DNA from: Chloroflexota bacterium | Lineage (GTDB): Bacteria > Chloroflexota > Dormibacteria > Dormibacterales > Dormibacteraceae | Direction: 5' to 3' | Assembly: GCA_005888075.1 (NCBI GenBank) | Contig: VBKD01000043.1 | Coordinates: 1 to 11,715, forward strand | DNA: 11,715 nt | In this document: positions 6,390-11,715 of the stretch, in pieces | Layout of the letters: each line of letters starts with the position of its first letter | Position numbering within the stretch: the stretch's first letter is position 1 | Notes under the pieces: generated by a model | Database searches by the model: none | What the model was told of the DNA's origin: nothing | The model's input: the letters and a program-made list of their open reading frames with translations, nothing else | Made by a program: the position numbers and the translations under genes

Positions 6390-8483
6390 CTAAGGGCTCG
6401 TCTTCGGGCTGGGCGAGGGCTGTGTGGGCGGCGAGGCAATAGGGGTCGGCGACGGCAAGATCGAAGGAATCGCCGACGGAAGAGATGACGGTGACGCCGA
6501 CGGCGACGCCGAGGGCGATGGGCTCGGAGACGACGGCGTGGGCGACGCGCACGTACCCGGCAAGAACGGGTCCCTGCTGTCGCTGCCGCAACCCTGGAGG
6601 ACGCCCGCCGGCTTCGAGTACCAGTCATGCATGTTCGCGGGAAGGTTGTTGACGAAGCGCTTCATGATGGTGTGGCCCACCTGCTCGCCATATGCGGTGA
6701 TCAGCCCGCCTCCGCCGTTGGGAGCGGTGTTGCCGACCCACACGCCAACGACCACGTTTGGGTTGTAGGCCATGATCCACGAGTCGGGGATGCCACCTTT
6801 TCCGTTGTCGCTGGTGCCGGTCTTGCTCGCCATCTGCCGGTTCCAGCCGAAGGCCCACGTGTTCTGGTAGTCCTTCAACACGTCTGTCATCAGGAAGGCC
6901 TCCTGCTGCGTGAGCACGGTCGAGCTGCTGATGTTCTCGTGCTTGTAGATCGTGGTGTTGCTCGAGTCATCGACTTCACGGATAACGCTCAGGTCGACAC
7001 GCTGACCTTGATTCGCGAACGTCTCGTAACCTTGAACGTGCTCGTAGAGCGTCACGTCGCTCGCCCCTATGGCGGTGGATAGAAACGGCTGGAGCTTGCT
7101 CTGGATCCCCATCTGCTGCGCCAGGTCGATCACGTTTTGCATGCCTTCCATCTGACCGACCTGGACGGCGGGAATGTTCCGCGATTGGAGCAGCGCCGTG
7201 CGGGCGGGGATATCGCCCATGCCGCCGGTGTCGAAGTCGTGCGGCTGATAGCCGTTGAAGTTCGTGAGCTTGTCGTGGAGGATCGTCGCCCACGTGATCT
7301 TGTGGTCGCGCAGGGCGGCCTCATAGACGTAGGGCTTGAATGACGACCCGGGCTGCCTTTGAGCCAGGACCACGTCGAACTGGCCGCCGATCTTGTCGTC
7401 GCCGTAATTGGCCGAACCAACCCAGGCCAGCACCTCGCCAGTCTTCGGATCGGCTGCCATCAACGCCGAGTTGTTCACACCGGTGACAGCCAGGTCCGCC
7501 ACGCCATTGCTCACCGCCTGCTGCGCGGTCTGCTGGATGCCGAGGTCCAGCGTCGTGTGCACCACGAGGCCTCCCTGCTGGACCTCAGCCGGCCCGAACA
7601 TGCTCTCGAGGACGGTGAGGACATGGTCGACGAAGTGAGGCGCCTGGCTCTGGCGCGCCGTCTGCCGGATGTGGATCTCGGACTTGATGTCTTCCTTGGC
7701 CGCCTTGTCCGCTTCGGCTGGGCTGACTGCCTTGGTCTCGACCATGCCCTGGAGCACATAGGCCTGGCGTTGCTGGGCGAGATCGAAATTCGACACCGGG
7801 TCATATGCCGTCGGCGCCTGGATCAGACCGGCCAGGAAGGCCGATTGGGCGAGGGTCATGTCCTTGGCGTCCTTGTTGAAATATGTGCGTGATGCGGCGC
7901 CTACGCCATAGGCGCCATGTCCGAAATAGACACGGTTGAGGTACATCGTCAGGATCTGGTCCTTCGAATAGCGCTGCTCCAAGGCAATCGCCAGCACCAT
8001 CTCCTGGACCTTTCGCGTCACGGATTTCTGTGGCGTGAGCAGCTGGATCTTGACCAGCTGTTGAGTGATGGTGCTGCCGCCCTGGGCCAGCCCGTGATGA
8101 GTGACGTCGACCCACAGCGCGCGAGCCGTGGACAGTGGGTCGATGGGTCCGTGGTGATAGAAGTTGCGGTCCTCAGCCGCCATGACCGCCTTCGGGGCGT
8201 ACGGCCCCATGTCCTTCATCTCGAGATTGACGTGGTAATGCCCGGCCTGGCTCCAGTCCTCTATGACCTTGCCGTTGCGGTCGAGCACGACGACATCACC
8301 GGCGGCCAGGACATCCTTGGTGGGGTCCGGCAGGTCCTTGATCGCCCACAGCACGTAAAGCGTCGAGGCGAGGAACAAGACGCCGATCGCCACCGCGATC
8401 GGGACTCGTTTCGCCCACATCCACGCAAGCGGCTGCTGCCACAACGCGGGCCTGCGTGCGCCTGTATGCGGTTTAGAAACCAA
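6390..8483 (-). CDS. Class A penicillin-binding protein (GT51 transglycosylase plus transpeptidase)
   Basis: The product is 697 residues, typical of PBP1A-type enzymes. A short basic cytoplasmic tail and one membrane helix (about 25-48) lead into the GT51 domain. It shows EDRNFYHHG (catalytic E104), GGSTITQQ (135-142), the RKVQE segment (157-161) and ILTMYLNRVYFG (177-188). The transpeptidase domain has the SxxK motif SSFK (nucleophile S380, K383), SRN (434-436) and KTGT (554-557). It polymerises and crosslinks peptidoglycan outside the membrane. The C-terminal 50 residues (647-697) are almost only Ser, Pro, Ala and Thr, a likely flexible wall-spanning tail; C632 and C645 flank the end of the folded part. 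Start: TTG at 8481-8483 with AGGAGGAG ten bases upstream; the next Met is residue 22. otsA follows with no gap. The first gene of the window encodes a second, separate PBP of the same class. Confidence 0.93.
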   Translation of the reverse strand: MVSKPHTGARRPALWQQPLAWMWAKRVPIAVAIGVLFLASTLYVLWAIKDLPDPTKDVLAAGDVVVLDRNGKVIEDWSQAGHYHVNLEMKDMGPYAPKAVMAAEDRNFYHHGPIDPLSTARALWVDVTHHGLAQGGSTITQQLVKIQLLTPQKSVTRKVQEMVLAIALEQRYSKDQILTMYLNRVYFGHGAYGVGAASRTYFNKDAKDMTLAQSAFLAGLIQAPTAYDPVSNFDLAQQRQAYVLQGMVETKAVSPAEADKAAKEDIKSEIHIRQTARQSQAPHFVDHVLTVLESMFGPAEVQQGGLVVHTTLDLGIQQTAQQAVSNGVADLAVTGVNNSALMAADPKTGEVLAWVGSANYGDDKIGGQFDVVLAQRQPGSSFKPYVYEAALRDHKITWATILHDKLTNFNGYQPHDFDTGGMGDIPARTALLQSRNIPAVQVGQMEGMQNVIDLAQQMGIQSKLQPFLSTAIGASDVTLYEHVQGYETFANQGQRVDLSVIREVDDSSNTTIYKHENISSSTVLTQQEAFLMTDVLKDYQNTWAFGWNRQMASKTGTSDNGKGGIPDSWIMAYNPNVVVGVWVGNTAPNGGGGLITAYGEQVGHTIMKRFVNNLPANMHDWYSKPAGVLQGCGSDSRDPFLPGTCASPTPSSPSPSPSASPSASPSSLPSAIPSILPSPTPIASPPTQPSPSPKTSP
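6393..6545 (-). repeat. Low-complexity Ser/Pro coding repeat in the PBP tail
   Basis: The last 51 codons of the PBP gene encode short imperfect units such as SPSPSPSASPSASPSS and PSILPSPTP. On the plus strand this appears as repeated GACGCCGACGGCGA-like words. It is a degenerate repeat prone to length change, not a mobile element. Confidence 0.6.
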
Positions 8484-8576
8484 CCCTCCGTAGCTCCTCC
8501 TGCGAGCGCTCTATTCGGGGCGGCATTTCACCGCGTCGGAGCGCTTCGAGACGACAACGCCCGTTTACTAACGGTT

Positions 8577-8601
8577 ACTCGGCAAACCGGTTTAGCCGAG
8601 T
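8577..8601. promoter_or_regulatory. Nested inverted repeat between the CAP and PBP genes
   Basis: ACTCGGC (8577-8583) and GCCGAGT (8595-8601) flank an 11-base centre that itself contains the palindrome AAACCGGTTT (8584-8593). A further short dyad, CCGTT-tact-AACGG, lies next to it at 8561-8574. The group is about 75 bases after the CAP gene stop and about 95 before the PBP start. It could end the CAP transcript or act as an operator for the PBP-otsA unit. No T-run is present, so I slightly prefer an operator. Confidence 0.35.
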
Positions 8602-8674
8602 TAAGGGCGGAACACTACCAGAAGCCTGAAAAGAGGGTTTGCGGAGGCAGGATTACGGACGCCGCGAGTGAGCT

Positions 8675-9325
8675 CTAGCTGAACTCGACCGCGATGTAGC
8701 CGCAGCCGTCGGATCCCATCACCCAATCGGTCGCCACGTAGTGGTATGGACCCAGGATGTTCGCCCTGTGCTCAGGGCTGTTCATGAACAGAACGTTGAC
8801 CTGTCCGTCGTTGATGCCCGGGCACCATTTGCCGATGTTCTCTCCGGCCTGGTGCCCCAGCCCGCATCCCAGGTCCACCTGAGGGCCGTTGGTGTGAGAC
8901 AGGTAGCGCTGGGCCGCGATGCGCTGCGCGTTGCCGGCGGCCACGTTCAGAAGACAGCCATTCCAGGTCAGCGGGCCAAGGCCGTTGGCGGCACGGTCCT
9001 GGTTGATCAGCGCCTGCTGGGTGCTTCCGACGGCGACGGCCCGAGGAGGAGGCGGCGGTGCCTGGGCCGGTGGGGCCGGCTGCGCCGCAGCCGGCGCCGC
9101 CTGAACTGGAGCCGCCTCAACGGTTGGGGGCGTTGGGCTGGGGCGTGTCAGCCTCGGCTTGATGCCCTCGTCCGGTGCCTGGGCGGCTATGTCCAGCGCG
9201 ACCGGGTGCTTGGCCGCCGCCAGCGCGTGCGAACCATCCGCACGCTGGTGCGCGACCGAAGCAATCGCCGCGATTGCGATCGCCAGAACGATGAAGAGTC
9301 CCCCGAACCAGGAAAGCACCCGCAT
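8675..9325 (-). CDS. Membrane-anchored or secreted CAP/SCP-domain protein
   Basis: The product is 216 residues. One hydrophobic N-terminal helix (about 5-25) is a signal anchor or signal peptide. A Pro/Ala-rich linker (about 60-98, with a run of prolines at 90-94) leads to a CAP domain (about 102-216). CAP marks are INQDRAANGLGPLTW (107-121), SHTNG (H144), GENIG (E162) and NSPEHRANIL (E185, H186), the His/Glu cluster of the CAP cavity, plus a final YIAVEF strand. Four cysteines (C124, C154, C168, C208) could form two disulphides, consistent with export. Bacterial YkwD-type CAP proteins are extracellular and their molecular role is mostly unknown. The ATG at 9323-9325 has no clear ribosome site. 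A gap of 191 bases separates it from the PBP gene downstream and 117 bases from the kinase-like gene upstream, so it is probably its own transcript. Confidence 0.87.
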   Translation of the reverse strand: MRVLSWFGGLFIVLAIAIAAIASVAHQRADGSHALAAAKHPVALDIAAQAPDEGIKPRLTRPSPTPPTVEAAPVQAAPAAAQPAPPAQAPPPPPRAVAVGSTQQALINQDRAANGLGPLTWNGCLLNVAAGNAQRIAAQRYLSHTNGPQVDLGCGLGHQAGENIGKWCPGINDGQVNVLFMNSPEHRANILGPYHYVATDWVMGSDGCGYIAVEFS

Positions 9326-9409
9326 GACAGACCGGGGAGTCTGACGGCGGGCAGCCGGGGATCCGGCGAGGGTTTGGGTAAAGCCTTGTAAAAGAAATCG
9401 CTACAGCCG

Positions 9410-9431
9410 AAACCCCTACTTTCGGGGGTTT
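9410..9431 (-). terminator. Hairpin after the kinase-like gene
   Basis: AAACCCC (9410-9416) and GGGGTTT (9425-9431) form a 7-bp stem with an 8-base loop, about a dozen bases beyond the kinase-like gene's stop. In the minus-strand transcript the stem ends in GGGGUUU, then CGGC, with a T-rich patch (GATTTCTTTTAC) further on. It fits a weak intrinsic terminator before the CAP gene. Confidence 0.5.
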
Positions 9432-9442
9432 TCAAGTTCGAG

Positions 9443-10783
9443 CTATTCGGGCAAGCGGCTCTTGAGACGCTCGAAGCCCATGACCAGGAGGCTCTCCGCG
9501 ATCCGGTCCCAATCGCGGGTCTGCGCCCACATGAAAGCCATGGCCCGAAGCGCGAACTGCAGTGCCTCGTAGACGCCAAAGCGCTGGAGCGTCGCGGTGG
9601 GGCGCAGCTCCCGATACCGGCGGATGAACAGCTCGCGAGCTTCTTCCGCCGCGACAGACTGGGACCAATCCTTGGGCGACGAGGCAAAGACGTAGGCGCA
9701 GTACTTGCCGAGGTCATAGCTCGTCTCAGCGACAGCGAAATAGTCGAAATCGAGAAGCGTGAACTGGTCGTTGTGGAACACGAACTGGTCGTACTTCAGG
9801 TCCCCATGGGTTGGCAGCCAGTCCTCCTCGTGTGTCTTGCGCACCCGATCGCGCATGTGGGTGATGAGGTCGACGAGTAAAAAGTGACCGCCTGGGAGCA
9901 CATACCGAAACTGCTCGGACACGCGATCGAGGCGGGCGAGCTCCGCCTCGATGTCAATCCGTTCGTCGGCCTCCACCCCTGACTCGTGGATGACAGCCAG
10001 CGCCTCCGCCGCGGCATTCGCTGCGAGCATGAAGTCCGTGCTCTTGCGGTTGCTGCTCACCGGCTTCCCCCGGACGCCCTCCTCGAGGAGCAAGCCGAAC
10101 TCCTCGACATAACCGAGAGGTCGCGGCAGATGGAGCAGGCCTGGATATCGAGCAGCCGCGCGCCAGAGTCCTTCCACCACGCGGTACGTCCTCAGGCCTC
10201 GGTGGCCCGGCTGCACCTTGCCGTAGACGATTGGCGAGCCGGGCGTGTCGAGCCGGTAGCGCAAGATCGCTCCCACCTCAGGCGTGTAGCGAACCCGTTC
10301 GATGTCGATGCGGCGAGACGTGGCAAGCACGTCCGCAAGGTCTCTGTCCTGACCGATCAGAACGCCCGCCATGCGGACCGGGTCGGCGGCCAGCGGCAAG
10401 TTCGTCATCGAAGGGTCGAACGGATAGAACCAGTACGCATGCTGGGTCTCGGGGAACACGACCGGATACCCGATTCCGTCGATCGGGTCGCAGCGCCTGC
10501 CAGCGCCATGGGCGACGAGTCGTGAGCGAAGCTTTTCCCAGGCTTCCGGGTTGAGCGCGCCCTTGGCCACGAGCCGAAGGCTCCGGTCCTCGTCCTTCTT
10601 ATTGATGTCGACCGCGAAAGTCGCCCAGAACCAGTTGGGCGGGTCGAGACGTGTGCTGCGCCGGCGCACGGACTCCAGCTCCCAGCCGGTGCCGTCGAGC
10701 ACCTGCTCGACGAAAGCGACGACCGATTCCTCGCTCGTCGCCCGGTCCATGGTTACAAGAGTTGGTGTCTGCGTTGTCATCAC
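9443..10783 (-). CDS. APH-fold phosphotransferase-like protein
   Basis: The product is 446 residues with an aminoglycoside-phosphotransferase-type kinase fold. The N-terminal 160 residues match nothing I recognise. The N-lobe follows, with RYTPEVGAILRYRL (165-178) and VYGKVQPG (K189, likely ATP-binding lysine), then the hinge-like GLLLEEGVRGKPV (230-242). The catalytic loop is HGDLKYDQ (H326, D328) and the metal-binding segment is LLDFDYF (D345, D347), followed by YDLGKYCAYV. The usual Asn of the HxDxxxxN loop is Gln (Q333), as in some maltokinase-like members. It should phosphorylate a small molecule, but the substrate cannot be read from sequence and antibiotic resistance should not be assumed. 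Starts: GTG 10783 or the adjacent ATG 10780; neither has a strong ribosome site. The gene is divergent from the low-complexity secreted protein gene. Confidence 0.78.
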   Translation of the reverse strand: MMTTQTPTLVTMDRATSEESVVAFVEQVLDGTGWELESVRRRSTRLDPPNWFWATFAVDINKKDEDRSLRLVAKGALNPEAWEKLRSRLVAHGAGRRCDPIDGIGYPVVFPETQHAYWFYPFDPSMTNLPLAADPVRMAGVLIGQDRDLADVLATSRRIDIERVRYTPEVGAILRYRLDTPGSPIVYGKVQPGHRGLRTYRVVEGLWRAAARYPGLLHLPRPLGYVEEFGLLLEEGVRGKPVSSNRKSTDFMLAANAAAEALAVIHESGVEADERIDIEAELARLDRVSEQFRYVLPGGHFLLVDLITHMRDRVRKTHEEDWLPTHGDLKYDQFVFHNDQFTLLDFDYFAVAETSYDLGKYCAYVFASSPKDWSQSVAAEEARELFIRRYRELRPTATLQRFGVYEALQFALRAMAFMWAQTRDWDRIAESLLVMGFERLKSRLPE

Positions 10784-10793
10784 AAGCGAATTG

Positions 10794-10823
10794 CCCTACT
10801 AGGGAACGCTGAGCGGGGCGTTC
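10794..10823. promoter_or_regulatory. Adjacent dyads in the divergent promoter region
   Basis: CCCTACTAGGG (10794-10804) is a perfect palindrome around one C, and directly next to it GAACGC (10804-10809) and GCGTTC (10818-10823) form a 6-bp dyad with an 8-base spacer. Both lie within 41 bases of the kinase-like start, in the 126-base gap shared with the rightward gene. They could be operators, or in the kinase mRNA a structure covering its weak ribosome site (AGGG). Confidence 0.35.
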
Positions 10824-10909
10824 TGCGACATACCCCTGAAAGGCTGTTTCGGGATTGGTGTCCAGGATGGCGGCAGGCAATGCGCTCATTTCCACGTGGA
10901 GGTGGGCAT

Positions 10910-11715
10910 TTGGAAGCGTTCGGCGAATTCATATCAAGTCGTCCAGCGCTCGTAAGACGCCTTGCCGTCCACGGTTTTGTCTTGATGGCCGCAATGTTTC
11001 TGTTGCTGGCGCGCACGTCACCCGCGCTGGCCGCAGACAACTCTCAAGGCCAGGGCAAAGCCCACGACCATACCAGTGCATCCGCAGTCGCGCAGCGTCA
11101 CGATAGCCCAGCGACGAACAACGATCAAAAGATCGGCGGAGGCGACGGTAAGGGGGACGGCGGCAAGGGCAAAGGTAGTGGCGCCTCAGGCGCTAGTACC
11201 AGTGGCGCAAGCCACACGAGCAACAGTTCGAGCGCTCCGAGCAGCGCGAAAACGTCGAGCGCTCCAAGCAGCGCAAAGACGTCGAGCGGGGAGACCCAAG
11301 GCGCCGCGACGGGCGGCGGCAAGTCTCAGAGCAGCGCGACCGCCAAGAGCAGCACTCAGGCGAGCGCCTCGGCACAGGCGAGCAGCAATGCCAGCGCCAG
11401 TGCCAACGGACACAGCAACGGGAGCGGCAAAGGCGACAGCAAGAGCAACAGCAGCGCCGCGACCGCGATGACCGCGACGGGAACGCACAAGGAAGCCGGC
11501 GAAGGCAACTCTGACTCGCGCGGTGATGTGGCCGGTGGGAAGACCGGAAACGGCGACGACAAGACCAAGGTCAAATCGTCGACCGGTCACCACGAGGAAG
11601 CGATGGGGAGCACCGGCAGCGTTGGCAGCGCGGGCAGCGCCAACGGCTCGACCGGGAACTCGACCAGGGTGACAGGCAGCACCGGAAGCACCGGCAGCGC
11701 GGGCAGCGCCAACGG
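10910..11715 (+). CDS. Secreted Ser/Gly/Ala/Thr-rich low-complexity protein (partial, runs off right edge)
   Basis: The frame is open from the start to the window end: 268 complete codons with no stop. The TTG at 10910 is chosen because GGAGGT (10898-10903) lies six bases upstream; ATGs at 10880 and 10985 are in frame but lack this. The first 40 residues form a signal peptide: basic (VRRLAVHG), hydrophobic (FVLMAAMFLLLA), then a likely cleavage after SPALA before ADNSQ. Everything after is low complexity: Gly/Lys/Asp-rich, then Ser/Ala/Thr-rich with SSAPSSAKT twice, then Gly/Ser/Thr-rich with GSTGS, GSAGSANG units. No Cys occurs. I recognise no domain; the C-terminus, which might carry an anchor or enzymatic domain, is missing. 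It may be a flexible surface or wall-spanning protein. The matching long antisense frames are composition shadows. Confidence 0.7.
   Translation, partial: MEAFGEFISSRPALVRRLAVHGFVLMAAMFLLLARTSPALAADNSQGQGKAHDHTSASAVAQRHDSPATNNDQKIGGGDGKGDGGKGKGSGASGASTSGASHTSNSSSAPSSAKTSSAPSSAKTSSGETQGAATGGGKSQSSATAKSSTQASASAQASSNASASANGHSNGSGKGDSKSNSSAATAMTATGTHKEAGEGNSDSRGDVAGGKTGNGDDKTKVKSSTGHHEEAMGSTGSVGSAGSANGSTGNSTRVTGSTGSTGSAGSAN
11228..11287 (+). repeat. 27-base coding tandem repeat (SSAPSSAKT)
   Basis: Two 27-base copies (11228-11254 and 11255-11281) encode SSAPSSAKT twice, followed by the first bases of a third copy (TCGAGC). They differ only at third codon positions (CCG/CCA, GCG/GCA, AAA/AAG), so the protein repeat has been kept while the DNA drifted. 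Confidence 0.75.
11609..11715 (+). repeat. Direct repeat of 38 bases with a 69-base period, cut by the window end
   Basis: The segment 11609-11646 recurs at 11678-11715 with four mismatches, and the last 23 bases of each copy (11624-11646, 11693-11715) are identical. It encodes STGSxGSAGSANG at a 23-residue period. The second copy ends exactly at the last base of the window, so more copies may follow. Confidence 0.75.

Noticed and set aside
6393..6545. Short-period repeat considered as a CRISPR or satellite array
   Set aside because: It is in-frame Ser/Pro coding sequence with no constant repeat and spacer pattern.
7917..8678. Plus-strand open frame over the PBP start and the intergenic region
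   Set aside because: Mostly antisense to the PBP coding region and shows no motif or ribosome site.
8741..9391. Plus-strand open frame opposite the CAP gene
   Set aside because: Antisense to a clear CAP domain; Arg-rich shadow composition.
9443..10783. Aminoglycoside resistance gene
   Set aside because: The APH fold is shared by many metabolic kinases; the altered catalytic loop and long N-terminus give no support for antibiotic modification.
11186..11593. Ala/Arg/Val-rich minus-strand frames and an Arg/Ala-rich plus frame at the right end
   Set aside because: They arise from the repetitive Ser/Gly/Ala codons of the exported protein; only the 10910 frame has a signal peptide and a proper start.

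Overview
The window is high-GC bacterial DNA with dense coding and frequent GTG and TTG starts, several of them carrying a strong Shine-Dalgarno sequence. Almost every gene product is membrane-bound, exported or concerned with cell-wall or compatible-solute metabolism. No outer-membrane protein is visible. The trehalose-phosphate synthase variant, the DUF1906 protein and the CAP protein suggest a soil-type, monoderm-like lineage such as Actinomycetota or Chloroflexota/Dormibacterota. That placement is inference; the window has no rRNA or other marker gene to confirm it.

Layout. At the left edge two genes on the minus strand sit head to tail: a five-helix membrane protein of unknown function (335-1240), then the N-terminus of a class A penicillin-binding protein that runs off the window (1-324). 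Divergent from them is a gene for a 75-residue two-helix membrane protein (1498-1725), closed by a strong hairpin. A secreted protein of about 694 residues follows (2045-4129). It has three tandem beta-type repeats, each with a C-x5-C loop, ahead of a DUF1906/Rv2525c-like glycoside-hydrolase-like domain. A YggT-family membrane protein (4271-4723) comes next.

A short convergent gap (4724-4835) with hairpins, a REP-like inverted repeat and a G-quadruplex motif separates the plus-strand genes from a run of four minus-strand genes. In transcription order these are an APH-fold kinase-like protein (10783-9443), an anchored CAP/SCP-domain protein (9325-8675), a complete class A PBP (8483-6390) and the trehalose-6-phosphate synthase OtsA (6389-4836). 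The PBP stop codon directly abuts the otsA start codon, so these two are almost certainly co-transcribed. The CAP and kinase genes have wider gaps and probably their own transcripts.

At the right edge, divergent from the kinase gene, a secreted Ser/Gly/Ala/Thr-rich low-complexity protein starts at a TTG with a good ribosome site and stays open to the end of the window, which falls inside a tandem repeat.

Taken together this is a cell-envelope and stress neighbourhood: two peptidoglycan polymerases, a possible wall-acting TIM-barrel protein, a CAP protein, a YggT protein and trehalose synthesis. I see no CRISPR array, transposon, phage gene, toxin-antitoxin pair, tRNA or rRNA, and no convincing new multi-gene system. 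The best leads are the repeat architecture of the DUF1906 protein, the RNA structures at 326-350 and 1447-1479, the PBP-otsA coupling, the atypical kinase and the repeat-rich exported protein.
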